Shown piece after piece: positions 8,629 through 16,967 of a DNA stretch of 64,000 bases. The stretch covers positions 14,510-78,509 of the forward strand of contig DYLX01000003.1 of the NCBI GenBank assembly GCA_020721875.1, read 5' to 3'. The stretch comes from Leptospira biflexa. Lineage in GTDB: Bacteria > Spirochaetota > Spirochaetia > Treponematales > Rectinemataceae. Made by a program: the position numbers and the translations under genes. Numbering within the stretch: position 1 is the stretch's first letter; every line of letters starts with the position of its first letter. The notes under the pieces are model-generated. The model made no database searches, was not told the DNA's origin, and saw only the letters and a program-made list of their open reading frames with translations.

Positions 8629-8644
8629 ACATAATGGATTATGT
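8629..8644. promoter_or_regulatory. Inverted repeat across the XRE start codon (possible operator)
   Basis: ACATAAT, two-base centre, ATTATGT: a perfect 7-bp inverted repeat that includes the ATG of the regulator gene. It is a candidate autoregulatory site, since many XRE proteins bind such palindromes at their own promoter. Confidence 0.35.
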
Positions 8645-8993
8645 GCGGTACTGTTTCTCTTTCAACCTCCGTGTCCGCCGAGCGATTCTGGGCATCTCTC
8701 AGGAAGAGCTTGCACGCAGAGCGAATCTCTCCTCCGGATTCATCGCAAATCTCGAGACAGGCAGAAATTTCCCCTCGAGCAAGGCAATCCTCAAGATTGC
8801 ATCCGCCATGAAAGTGGAACCGTGGAAACTCTTCATCGACCCTCAGAAACAGGAAATGTACTTTTCGCGCGATGAGGTCTTCCAGTGGCTCGAAGATTCC
8901 CGCAAGCGTCTTATGGGTGAAGATCCGACAGAAAATCGAGAGCGGCACGGGCTCATCAGTCGCGAGTACGAAGATTTTTCCGATCAAGATTGA
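8634..8993 (+). CDS. XRE-family helix-turn-helix regulator
   Basis: A 119-residue protein with an N-terminal Cro/C1-type helix-turn-helix: RRAILGISQEELARRANLSSGFIANLETGRNFPSSKAILKIASAM, about residues 14-62. The C-terminal tail (residues 63-119) is short and charged with no recognised sensor domain. ATG 8634 is preferred over an in-frame GTG at 8625, which would add three residues. An inverted repeat overlaps the start codon. The downstream M16-homologue promoter begins at its stop codon: the TTGACA box and the TGA share bases. The target genes are unknown. Confidence 0.85.
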   Translation: MDYVRYCFSFNLRVRRAILGISQEELARRANLSSGFIANLETGRNFPSSKAILKIASAMKVEPWKLFIDPQKQEMYFSRDEVFQWLEDSRKRLMGEDPTENRERHGLISREYEDFSDQD

Positions 8994-9018
8994 CAACCAT
9001 AGCCTTCGTTTCTACTAT
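8990..9018 (+). promoter_or_regulatory. Promoter of the M16-homologue gene, predicted leaderless
   Basis: Consensus TTGACA (8990-8995), 17-nt spacer, TACTAT (9013-9018), then six bases to the GTG at 9025. The -35 box overlaps the TGA of the XRE gene. Confidence 0.65.
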
Positions 9019-9024
9019 GGAAAT

Positions 9025-10488
9025 GTGAAACATACTTACCTCAGCGCCGTATTGGCCATTGTGCTCGTGATAGGCACCGTATTCGCCCTCAATGTCAACG
9101 CCGAACCTCAGATTAAAACGCTCGAGAACGGCATGACGCTGCTTCTCAATCCCATTGAGGGGCAGGACAGCATCGCGATTGTGCTTGCGTACCACGCGGG
9201 AGCTGACGCCCAGACGCCCCAGACCGCAGGGCTCTTTAAATTCTTGGAGTATGTGTTCTTCAACGGACCGGCAACCAAACCGGGCATCGCCGAACCCGCG
9301 TCGGCCATCGATGTGCTCGAGCCCAGCGCGATCGAAGGTGGCGCCGGCATCGACCGCTTTGAGTTCGGTTTCTCGACGAAAAAGCAGAATCTCGTCACCG
9401 CGCTCGACACGATTCAGTACCTCTTTTCGCGCGAGCGCAAGGATGTCAATTTCGCGCAGCCCGACGGCATTGAGCTCGCGCGGCAGTCAGCGCGTGCCCT
9501 CATTCAGAATGAGCTCAATAACAGCGATCAGTTGGCCAATATGGCCATCGACAAGAAGCTTTTTTCGAGGGCACCCTATCGCGTCGATGTTCTGGGCGCC
9601 GATTACATTCTCGAAAAGGCCGATGTGACTGCCCTTAAAGCGCTCGATGCAAAGTGGCTCGTACCGAACAATGCGTGCCTCGCCATTGCAGGCTGCTTCG
9701 ATACCGAACAGCTTCTCCCCCTCATCGAGGCACGCTTCGGTCAGATCCCCAAGGCGCAGAATCCTTGGCCGTCCACACTCCCTATTCTTCCAAAGCCTGG
9801 GGTTGTACGGCCCACATTCCTCGTTTTCCCCGACAGCAGCATTCCCTCAGGAAAGATGCATGTCGATATCCGCTACAGGGGCCCGGATCCATTGAACACA
9901 AAGGCATATCAGGCTTCGCTCATGTTGGTAGCGCTCGCAAGAGATCCAGCTTCAAGGTTCCAGACCGCGGTCGCAAAAGGTCTTCCCAAGGGCAGCTCCC
10001 CCGAGAATGTACAGATTGTCTACGCGCCCTCACGCAATGCTTCGTGGCTTGCTATTCAGTCGGATATCACGGTGCCCTCGGGGAAAAACCCCTCCGACCT
10101 TGTCTTTGCCTTTAAGGAGCTCGTGCGGGGCACGGAACTTTACATGATGAAGGTCAACGCTTCGTACTTTTCGACCGCGCAGTATCAGAGCGCCCGGACC
10201 GCGCTTCTCGAAGAGAAGATGGCGGACGCGGGAGACCCGATGCCTTCCGCTAAGCACATGGCAATGCTATGGGGATTCGGGATTCCGTCGTTCACACTAC
10301 AGGAGACCGACGCTATCATGAAAGTCGGGCAGAAAGACATCGCCGAACTTGTCGACACATACGTGCAGAAAAACCTCGAGGTCGTCATGGTGCGAATCGA
10401 CCCAAGCTTGTTTGAAAAGTATAAAAAGAGTTTTTCGAACTATGGCTTTGAGACGGTGAGCCCGCAGAACTCGCTCTGGTGGCGGTAG
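9025..10488 (+). CDS. Exported M16-family peptidase homologue lacking the zinc site
   Basis: A 487-residue protein with a signal peptide (KHTYLSAVLAIVLVIGTVFA, cleavage near VNA-EP) and one M16 (insulinase/processing-peptidase) fold. It opens with KTLENGMTLLLNP and the SIAIVLAYHAGADAQ strand. The zinc motif HxxEH expected in GLxHFLEHxxF reads GLFKFLEYVFF, so both histidine ligands are replaced (K and Y). RAPYRVDVLG likewise replaces the usual xHPYGRPVLG. It is therefore predicted not to be a peptidase but a periplasmic scaffold or binding partner. GTG 9025 is the start that leaves an intact signal peptide and fits the promoter. Confidence 0.8.
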   Translation: MKHTYLSAVLAIVLVIGTVFALNVNAEPQIKTLENGMTLLLNPIEGQDSIAIVLAYHAGADAQTPQTAGLFKFLEYVFFNGPATKPGIAEPASAIDVLEPSAIEGGAGIDRFEFGFSTKKQNLVTALDTIQYLFSRERKDVNFAQPDGIELARQSARALIQNELNNSDQLANMAIDKKLFSRAPYRVDVLGADYILEKADVTALKALDAKWLVPNNACLAIAGCFDTEQLLPLIEARFGQIPKAQNPWPSTLPILPKPGVVRPTFLVFPDSSIPSGKMHVDIRYRGPDPLNTKAYQASLMLVALARDPASRFQTAVAKGLPKGSSPENVQIVYAPSRNASWLAIQSDITVPSGKNPSDLVFAFKELVRGTELYMMKVNASYFSTAQYQSARTALLEEKMADAGDPMPSAKHMAMLWGFGIPSFTLQETDAIMKVGQKDIAELVDTYVQKNLEVVMVRIDPSLFEKYKKSFSNYGFETVSPQNSLWWR

Positions 10489-10566
10489 CGGGGAATAGTC
10501 GCGCGTTCGGCACTCGCGTTCACAGATCCGCAGGTTCACAGTTTCAGGAGGCGCGGCCCGCTCCGC

Positions 10567-12807
10567 CTACATCGTCTCTTCTTCGATCGAGATGATGCTT
10601 GGCAGCGTGCGCAGCGCCTTTGCCACGCGCTTCAGGTCTTCGCGAGAATCCACCTCGAGGATGAAAAAGCCCGACAGATTGCCGTCTCCGCGCTCTCCGA
10701 GTTTGCCTTCCTTGAGGCGCCCTGAACATTTCTTGATTGTCGCTTCAATCTCTGAGAAGATGTCTGCCGATTTCTTTGTGGTGACGCGATAGCGCGCCGT
10801 GGTATTGATCGCCTCTTCTTCCCACTTCACATCGATGCGCCGTTCCTCGAAATCCGCGATCGAGGCAAGGGAGCGGCAGTCCTCGCGGTGCACGATGATG
10901 CCTCTACCTCTCGACACATATCCTGTGATTCGGTCGCCGGTTACTGGTTTGCAACAGCCCGCGATGCGGATCATCATGTTGCGCATGCCGCCCACGGAGA
11001 CGCCCGCTTTCTCGCTGCGCAACACAAGCCCCGGCTTGAGGCTGCGGAATTCCACTATGGATGGGAATTCTTCGGTTTTGTTGTGCTGGGCCTCCGCCAA
11101 GACTCTATCTTGAGGGTGCACCTTGGCCTGACCAGCCTCAAGTTGACTCTTGTTGCTCTTGTGAGCTGCGACAATGTGCTTGTCGATCGCAACGGCCTGG
11201 CCTGTCTGGACGAGCATCTGGCGGATCTTACTACGCGCCTTGCTCGTGTGGGCGATTTTGAGCCAGTTGAGGTTCGGCTTCGCGTTCGGCGAGGTGATTA
11301 TGTCGACAATCTGCGTGTTCTTGAGTTCCGAATCGAGCGAGGCGATCGCGCCGTTGATTTTAGCACCGAGACAGTGCGCGCCCACATCGGAGTGGATTGC
11401 GAAGGCGAAATCGATGGGGGTGGCGCCGGCAGGAAGTTCGATGACATCGCCCTTCGGAGTGAACACAAAGATCGAGTCGCGCAGAAATTCGCGCTTGATC
11501 TCCTCGAGGTAGCTATCTCCCTCAAGGATGAACTGATTCCACTGCTTGAGTTTGGTAACAATAGGGAGATCTTCGAGTCGCGGCATCTCTGTGGTCGTAC
11601 CCTTTTTGTAGAGCCAGTGCGACGCGATTCCGTGCTCGGCGACGATATGCATCTCGCGCGTGCGGATCTGGATTTCGAGCAGCTGACCGCCATAGGCGAG
11701 CACTGTGGTGTGGAGGCTCTGGTAACCGTTCGATTTCGGCATTGCAATGTAGTCTTTGAAGCGGCCATCGATGGGCTTCCAGAGACGGTGCACGAGCCCA
11801 AGGAGTGAGTAGCACTCGTTGACGCTTCCGCAGATGATACGGATGCCCAAAAGGTCGTACAGGTCCTCCGCGCTTTTTCCGCGTTTTCGCATCTTTTGAT
11901 ATATCGAGTAGAAATGCTTGGCGCGCGCGCTGATTTCGATCTCAATGCCCTCTTTCGCCGCTGAAGAAAGAATGCGCTCGGTGACCTTCTTCAGAAACTC
12001 CTGGCGCGCTTCCTTTCGGATATTGACGATATCCTTAATTTGATCGAATATTTCGCGGTTGAGCGATTTCAGCGAAAGGTCCTCAAGTTCATCCTTGAGC
12101 CACGAAATGCCGAGCCGGTCGGCGAGCGGCGCATAGATGTCGATGCATTCAGTGGCGATATCCTTCTGTCGATCCTCGGGAAGATACTTGAGCGTGCGCA
12201 TGCTGTCGAGCTTGTCGGCAAGTTTCACCAGTATCACCCGGATGTCGCTGGTGAGGGCAAAGAGCATTTTGCGCATGGTCTCGGCGGCGTGGACAGACTT
12301 GTTCTTGGCTCGCACCGAAGAGAGGCGGTTGACGCCGGCCACAATCTTTGCAGTGTCTACGCCAAAGCGCTCTTCAATAGCTAGATCTGGGGTGGCGAGA
12401 AGAGAATTAAGGGTTCCTACCCCCTTCTCTTTATGTATTTGCTCCTGACGGCGATTCTGAGAGGAGGACTTTTGCGACCCCTGACCCGACTTCGCAAAAC
12501 TCGATTCCAGGGCACTCGATTTTCCAGGCATTGTGCCCGGCGGGGGTGAAAAACCAGAGCTTCGCTCGGCAATCGTATCGTGGACGAGCCCCGCGAGAAT
12601 GGATTCGAGGTCCATGCCCATATCGAGCAGCACCTCAGCGACCCTGATGTCGTGGTAGAAGGCTGGTTCGCCCGAGGCGCGTTTCTTTTCTCCGTGAACT
12701 CGCTGCGCATAGTCAGACGCATCGAGAAGTAGTATCATCTCCTCAGGATTGAAGCGATGTTCTGCTTTGGCGAGAAAATTTCGCGCATATTCATCCATGG
12801 TGGGCAC
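10567..12807 (-). CDS. rsh: RelA/SpoT homologue, (p)ppGpp synthetase with degenerate hydrolase site
   Basis: A 746-residue long Rsh stringent-response enzyme: HD hydrolase domain (about residues 20-210), synthetase (about 260-370), TGS (about 415-480) and C-terminal ACT (about 670-746). The synthetase looks intact, with GRFKDYIAMPKSNGYQSLHTT and EIQIRTREMH; RFKD is the RxKD form found in bifunctional enzymes. In the hydrolase, H76-D77 is kept but the catalytic HDxxED pair reads HDTIAER. It is followed by a Ser/Gln/Lys-rich insertion of about 50 residues, and LADKLDSMRT replaces LADRLHNMRT. Hydrolysis is therefore doubtful. Its start overlaps the end of prmC by 17 bases; an in-frame ATG at 12798 is an alternative. 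Confidence 0.88.
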   Translation of the reverse strand: MPTMDEYARNFLAKAEHRFNPEEMILLLDASDYAQRVHGEKKRASGEPAFYHDIRVAEVLLDMGMDLESILAGLVHDTIAERSSGFSPPPGTMPGKSSALESSFAKSGQGSQKSSSQNRRQEQIHKEKGVGTLNSLLATPDLAIEERFGVDTAKIVAGVNRLSSVRAKNKSVHAAETMRKMLFALTSDIRVILVKLADKLDSMRTLKYLPEDRQKDIATECIDIYAPLADRLGISWLKDELEDLSLKSLNREIFDQIKDIVNIRKEARQEFLKKVTERILSSAAKEGIEIEISARAKHFYSIYQKMRKRGKSAEDLYDLLGIRIICGSVNECYSLLGLVHRLWKPIDGRFKDYIAMPKSNGYQSLHTTVLAYGGQLLEIQIRTREMHIVAEHGIASHWLYKKGTTTEMPRLEDLPIVTKLKQWNQFILEGDSYLEEIKREFLRDSIFVFTPKGDVIELPAGATPIDFAFAIHSDVGAHCLGAKINGAIASLDSELKNTQIVDIITSPNAKPNLNWLKIAHTSKARSKIRQMLVQTGQAVAIDKHIVAAHKSNKSQLEAGQAKVHPQDRVLAEAQHNKTEEFPSIVEFRSLKPGLVLRSEKAGVSVGGMRNMMIRIAGCCKPVTGDRITGYVSRGRGIIVHREDCRSLASIADFEERRIDVKWEEEAINTTARYRVTTKKSADIFSEIEATIKKCSGRLKEGKLGERGDGNLSGFFILEVDSREDLKRVAKALRTLPSIISIEEETM

Positions 12808-13696
12808 CTATCACTCGTATCCTTCCCGCGAGGTCCTTCCAAGTCTGGATATCATAAAAACCGCGCTTCCGCAGTAGCGCAGAAGCATCTTCAGTCTGTA
12901 AAGGATCCATTTCTAATAATAGTACACCATCCTCGGATAAAAATTCAGTACAATGTTCAACAATAGATCGGATCAATTCCATACCATCCTCGCCCCCATC
13001 GAGCGCGAGAAGGGGATCTGTCCAGCCGCTCTCGATGAGCGCGACAGCTTCGCGCCTCGGTATATAGGGCGGATTCGAGCAAATGAGGTCGAAGCAGCCC
13101 TCTATGCGGGCAAAGAGGTCAGACTCCAGAAAGGTGATCTGCGCCGAGGGTGCAAGACGCGCAGCGTTCAGCTGGGCCACCTCAAGCGCAGCCCGAGAAA
13201 TATCCGACGCGCTCACAACCCATCCAGGACGTTCCACCGCTATGGAAATCGCCACCGCACCGCTCCCCGTGCAGAGGTCGAGGACGCGGAGCCTCCCGCT
13301 CACCTCAAGGCCGGGTTCACCACGATGGATGCACGAAGGGAGCTTCGAGGAATCGCTCTGGCGCCTCGAGAGGAGTCGGTCGCCCTCTATAAGCGCGGCA
13401 TCAACCAAGGTTTCCGTGTCCTGGCGCGGCGAAAGCACGTCGTCGTTTACTCTAAATTCGCGCCCGTAAAATTCTTTGCGGCCAAGGATGTGCGCCACAC
13501 TTTCGCCATGCTGCCGCCTCTCCACCATCTGAAAAAAAGCTTCAGGTATATGCTCCACACGCTCCGGCAGCATCGCCAGCACCTTCTCCTTCGATGCTCC
13601 GAGACTCTCGGCTAAGAGGAGCAGTGCGTCCAAAAAAGAGGTTTCGCTCGTCGCGAAGCGCGCCGCGCTATCACGGAGCAGCTCTCGGTAGGTCAT
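12791..13696 (-). CDS. prmC: Release-factor glutamine N5-methyltransferase
   Basis: A 301-residue class I SAM-dependent methyltransferase that methylates the glutamine of the GGQ motif in release factors. Visible are an N-terminal helical domain (about residues 1-85), the SAM-binding motif [17 protein letters not shown] (about 135-150) and the signature [10 protein letters not shown] (about 208-217). It overlaps the prfA stop by four bases (ATGA). Coding the enzyme next to its substrate RF1 is the classical arrangement. Followed by rsh. Confidence 0.93.
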   Translation of the reverse strand: MTYRELLRDSAARFATSETSFLDALLLLAESLGASKEKVLAMLPERVEHIPEAFFQMVERRQHGESVAHILGRKEFYGREFRVNDDVLSPRQDTETLVDAALIEGDRLLSRRQSDSSKLPSCIHRGEPGLEVSGRLRVLDLCTGSGAVAISIAVERPGWVVSASDISRAALEVAQLNAARLAPSAQITFLESDLFARIEGCFDLICSNPPYIPRREAVALIESGWTDPLLALDGGEDGMELIRSIVEHCTEFLSEDGVLLLEMDPLQTEDASALLRKRGFYDIQTWKDLAGRIRVIGAHHG

Positions 13697-14772
13697 GCGG
13701 GCTCGTGCTCGAAGCTCTCCAGGCTCCGCTGGAGGTGCCAGGCCACGAGGGCGTCGAGAAGCTCATCGAGCTCTCCTTCCATAATGAGGTCGAGTTTGTA
13801 AAGGGTGAGGTCGATACGGTGATCGGTGAGGCGGTTCTGCGGAAAATTGTAGGTGCGAATGCGCTCCGAGCGATCGCCGGTGCCAACCTGGCTGCGGCGC
13901 TCGGCCGATCGCTCAGCCTGGCGCTTTTGATCCTCGATCTCGAAGAGTCGGGCGCGAAGAATGCGCATCGCTTTGGCTTTGTTCTTGATCTGACTCTTCT
14001 CGTCTTGGCAGTGGATCACGATACCTGTGGGAAGGTGTGTAATGCGGACGGCGGAATCTGTGGTATTCACGCTCTGGCCGCCGGGGCCTGAGGAACGCAT
14101 TACGTCGATGCGGAGTTCGTCAGGTTTGATCTCGATTTCGGTCTCTTCCATCTCGGGGAGTACGGCGACTGTCACCGCGCTCGTATGGATTCTGCCAGAG
14201 CTCTCCGTGGCGGGCACTCGCTGCACGCGATGGACGCCGGATTCGCTCCTCAGGCGCTCATAGACAGCATCCCCCGCGATGGAGAAGATGATCTCCTTCA
14301 TTCCGCCGAGTTCTGTCTCGTTCATGCTCATGACCTCGACTTTCCACATTTTCCTATCGGCATACCTAGCGTACATACGGTAGAGATCAGCCGCAAAGAG
14401 CGCCGCCTCCTCGCCGCCCGTGCCGGCTCGTATCTCCATAATGACTGCCTTGTCTGCCAGAGGATCGCGAGGTATGAGGAGTTCCCTGAGTTTCGTGTTC
14501 GCACTTTCAATTTGCGTCCGAAGCTCGGTCAACTCTATGTCGGCGAGCTCGCGGAGCGCTGCGTCAGCCTCCTCGCGCAGCATTTTCTCGGTCTCGTAGA
14601 TCGAGTGTGCGAGGTTTTGAACCTCATCGTACACGGCGAGAATCTCGGCGGCGCGGGCCCGCTCTTTCATGAGCTCGCGATATTTCTGCTGATCGCGCAG
14701 AACTTCGGAGTTGGCGATGATATCGTCTATCTGGGCGACGCGCTGGCGCATCTGCTGAATTCGTTCTTCCAC
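13693..14772 (-). CDS. prfA: Peptide chain release factor 1
   Basis: A 359-residue class I release factor that recognises UAA/UAG and triggers peptidyl-tRNA hydrolysis. The GGQ loop is [21 protein letters not shown] (about residues 225-245). The RF1-type tract [18 protein letters not shown] follows. No internal frameshift of the RF2 type is present. The start is GTG at 14772, preceded by a promoter whose -10 box is six bases upstream, so translation is predicted leaderless. First gene of prfA-prmC-rsh, divergent from serS with overlapping promoter regions. Confidence 0.95.
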   Translation of the reverse strand: MEERIQQMRQRVAQIDDIIANSEVLRDQQKYRELMKERARAAEILAVYDEVQNLAHSIYETEKMLREEADAALRELADIELTELRTQIESANTKLRELLIPRDPLADKAVIMEIRAGTGGEEAALFAADLYRMYARYADRKMWKVEVMSMNETELGGMKEIIFSIAGDAVYERLRSESGVHRVQRVPATESSGRIHTSAVTVAVLPEMEETEIEIKPDELRIDVMRSSGPGGQSVNTTDSAVRITHLPTGIVIHCQDEKSQIKNKAKAMRILRARLFEIEDQKRQAERSAERRSQVGTGDRSERIRTYNFPQNRLTDHRIDLTLYKLDLIMEGELDELLDALVAWHLQRSLESFEHEPA

Positions 14773-14778
14773 AGGTGG

Positions 14779-14808
14779 ATGGTAGCCTGATTACGGTATA
14801 TGGTTCAA
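14779..14808 (-). promoter_or_regulatory. Promoter of the prfA operon, predicted leaderless
   Basis: Minus strand: TTGAAC (14808-14803), 18-nt spacer, TACCAT (14784-14779), six bases, GTG at 14772. Lies back to back with the serS promoter. Confidence 0.5.
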
Positions 14809-14815
14809 CTCCCGC

Positions 14816-14844
14816 TTGCGCGACCGGGCTCGTACCGATACTAT
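14816..14844 (+). promoter_or_regulatory. Promoter of serS, predicted leaderless
   Basis: TTGCGC (14816-14821), 17-nt spacer, TACTAT (14839-14844), CGAGCT, ATG 14851. There is no Shine-Dalgarno. Confidence 0.6.
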
Positions 14845-14850
14845 CGAGCT

Positions 14851-16134
14851 ATGCTTGACATACGATTTATCAAGGAAAACCTAGAGGCGGTCCGTCAGAA
14901 TATTCGCGACCGTTACATGAACGCCGACGCGGACCTCGTGGTCTCACTCTACGATACACGAAACGCGAAGCTCCGCGAACTCGAGGTCGCGCGCCGCCGA
15001 AGGAACGAGAACGCGCAATCCATGAAGGGGCCTCTCTCCCCCGAGGACCGCGCTTCCCGTATTGAGGAGGGCAAGCGCCTCAAAGAGGACATCGCCCGCC
15101 TCGAATCCGAGCTCCAGCAGGTTGAATTCTCCTTCGCGGCCGAGATGGCGAAGATCCCAAACATGGCTCACCCTTCTGCCCCGCGCGGGAAGGAGGACAA
15201 AGACAACCTCGAAATTAAGCGCATCGGCGAGCCCACGCGCTTCGATTTTCCCGCCAAGGACCATGTTGAGCTCGGCCAAAGCCTCGATATCATCGACTTC
15301 GATACCGCCACGCGCGTGTCGGGCACAAAATTCTATTATCTCAAAAATGAGGGTGTCATCCTCGAGCTCGCGCTTGTGCGCTATGCCCTGGATATTCTCG
15401 CCACGCACGGTTATACCCTCATGATAACGCCCGATGTTGCAAAGACTGAGATCCTCGAGGGCATCGGATTCAACCCGCGCGGCGCTGAGTCGAACGTATA
15501 CACCCTCGAAGGCGAAGACACCTGTCTCATCGGTACTGCGGAGATTACGCTCGGCGGTTACCACAGCGGTTCCATGCTCGACAAGGCTCAGTTGCCCATC
15601 CGCTATGCAGGCGTTTCGCACTGCTTCCGTAGAGAGGCGGGCGCCGCGGGTCAGTTCTCGAAGGGGCTCTACCGCGTCCACCAGTTCACCAAGGTCGAGA
15701 TGTTTGTTTACTGTCGTCCCGAGGACTCGGACCGTATCCACGAGGAGCTTCGTGGTATCGAGGAGGAGATATTCTTTGGACTCGGCATTCCCTTCCGTGT
15801 CGTCGATACCTGTACCGGCGACCTCGGCGCACCCGCGTACCGTAAGTGGGATCTTGAGGCCTGGATGCCCGGACGCAACGGCGGTGAGTGGGGCGAGATT
15901 ACCTCAACCTCGAACTGCACCGACTACCAGGCGCGGCGGCTCAATGTGCGCTTTAAAGATGAGGAAGGAAAGAACCGCTTTGTGCACATGCTGAACGGCA
16001 CTGCGATCGCATGCTCGCGCGCAATTATCTCCGTGCTCGAAAACTTCCAGCAGGCGGATGGATCGGTGAAGATTCCGCCGGCACTCGTGCCCTATTGCGG
16101 CTTCGAGTCGATTCATCCGCGCGACGGCAGATGA
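14851..16134 (+). CDS. serS: Seryl-tRNA synthetase
   Basis: A 427-residue class II aminoacyl-tRNA synthetase. The N-terminal long coiled-coil arm (about residues 30-105) binds the tRNA-Ser variable arm. Catalytic motif 2 is visible as CFRREAGAAGQFSKGLYRVHQF and motif 3 as NGTAIACSRAIISVLENF. MLDIRFIKEN is the canonical N-terminus, so ATG 14851 is preferred over upstream in-frame codons from 14800. It lies six bases after a -10 box with no ribosome site. A hairpin terminator follows at 16168. Confidence 0.96.
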   Translation: MLDIRFIKENLEAVRQNIRDRYMNADADLVVSLYDTRNAKLRELEVARRRRNENAQSMKGPLSPEDRASRIEEGKRLKEDIARLESELQQVEFSFAAEMAKIPNMAHPSAPRGKEDKDNLEIKRIGEPTRFDFPAKDHVELGQSLDIIDFDTATRVSGTKFYYLKNEGVILELALVRYALDILATHGYTLMITPDVAKTEILEGIGFNPRGAESNVYTLEGEDTCLIGTAEITLGGYHSGSMLDKAQLPIRYAGVSHCFRREAGAAGQFSKGLYRVHQFTKVEMFVYCRPEDSDRIHEELRGIEEEIFFGLGIPFRVVDTCTGDLGAPAYRKWDLEAWMPGRNGGEWGEITSTSNCTDYQARRLNVRFKDEEGKNRFVHMLNGTAIACSRAIISVLENFQQADGSVKIPPALVPYCGFESIHPRDGR

Positions 16135-16167
16135 GTTATTGGGGTAGAGTCTCTATCTAGAATTAAC

Positions 16168-16195
16168 AAGGCTCGCCACGAGGTGGGCCTTTTTT
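16168..16195 (+). terminator. Rho-independent terminator after serS
   Basis: AAGGCTCGCC, loop ACGA, GGTGGGCCTT (10-bp stem including two G-T pairs), followed directly by a run of T. Confidence 0.75.
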
Positions 16196-16220
16196 ATGCG
16201 CTCTCGGTATGCGCTCTCGG
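16195..16220. repeat. Two tandem copies of a 13-bp unit
   Basis: TATGCGCTCTCGG occurs twice without a gap (16195-16207 and 16208-16220), immediately after the serS terminator T-run and before the end of the convergent Q-rich gene. Confidence 0.7.
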
Positions 16221-16254
16221 CTGCCGGCAACGAAGTTGGCGGCGGGGTTAATGC

Positions 16255-16749
16255 TCAGGGTAGGTTCGGAGACGAAATCATGGGCTTGCGCCATGGCTGC
16301 GAAGTACCAGAAGCTTCCCAACGCACTTTGCGCCGGATCTCGAGTTTGCCACCAGGGCCATAGGCACATACGCCGAACTGACCACTCCCGATGTATATGA
16401 GCTTCTCATCTGCAGCAAGGTGCTCCTCTTTAGCGAGCTGCTCAATTGCGCAGTCAAAGTGGATCGGTTCGCCATCTTCTCTCGAAGCGAGCGCCCCCGC
16501 GAGATCGAATATTGGTTTGCCACACACTTTACAAGTCTTGAGCTCCTGTTTGGGGCGCTCGCGCTTCGGTGGCCGCTGTCGTTGCTGTGGTTGCTGTTGC
16601 TGCTGCGGTTGCTGTTGCTGCTGCGATTGATCGGACGCGTTCTGCGCATTTGCGGGGCGCTGTGGCCGCCGCCGTCTGAAGCCGTGGCTCCTCGGTCTGC
16701 CGCCGCGTTTGTTGGGTTGATTGCCACTGTTGTTCTGTTCGTCGTTCAT
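16255..16749 (-). CDS. Gln-rich protein with a small zinc-binding motif
   Basis: A 164-residue protein I do not recognise as a named family. Residues 1-70 are basic and low-complexity: an RGGRPRSHGFRRRRPQRP segment, then polyglutamine/proline. Residues 72-103 contain CKVCGKPI and HFDCAIEQL, a likely Cys3-His zinc site of treble-clef style. The remainder (YIGSGQFGVCAYGPGGKLEIRRKV) looks like a short beta hairpin. The RGG/arginine-rich start suggests nucleic-acid binding, an inference only. ATG overlaps the stop of the preceding 73-residue gene. Confidence 0.6.
   Translation of the reverse strand: MNDEQNNSGNQPNKRGGRPRSHGFRRRRPQRPANAQNASDQSQQQQQPQQQQQPQQRQRPPKRERPKQELKTCKVCGKPIFDLAGALASREDGEPIHFDCAIEQLAKEEHLAADEKLIYIGSGQFGVCAYGPGGKLEIRRKVRWEASGTSQPWRKPMISSPNLP
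16589..16624. repeat. Two tandem copies of an 18-bp unit in the Gln-rich gene
   Basis: GGTTGCTGTTGCTGCTGC is present at 16589-16606 and 16607-16624. On the coding (minus) strand it encodes the Gln/Pro run. Slippage here would add or remove six residues without a frameshift. Confidence 0.75.
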
Positions 16750-16967
16750 TTCGATTTGTCTCGCACTGTATTTGACAGCATTTCGGCAATCGATGCAATC
16801 GCTCCATCGAGATAGTGATCATCGATGAGTTTGTGCTTAAGATCGTACAGCTTTTTCCAGTTGGTGGCTCGCATCTCTTCCGAGATATCGTACTCCGAAA
16901 GCAAAAAATCATCCGGCGTCGAACCAGCCCACCCGGGCATGTCCCGTGACGGGCTACTCTGCTTCAT
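16746..16967 (-). CDS. Hypothetical 73-residue protein
   Basis: A small acidic-to-neutral protein starting MKQSSPSRDMPGWAG and containing TNWKKLYDLKHKLIDDHYLDGAIASIAEML, a predicted helical pair. No family is recognised. The frame opens at 17009, but ATG 16967 follows a GCGGA ribosome site and gives only a 14-base overlap with yraN. Translationally coupled on both sides (yraN before, Gln-rich gene after), so the three form one unit. Confidence 0.5.
   Translation of the reverse strand: MKQSSPSRDMPGWAGSTPDDFLLSEYDISEEMRATNWKKLYDLKHKLIDDHYLDGAIASIAEMLSNTVRDKSK

Noticed and set aside
10489..10566. Possible terminator between the M16 homologue and rsh
   Set aside because: GC-rich bases can pair only imperfectly and there is no T-run in either direction, so I do not call one.
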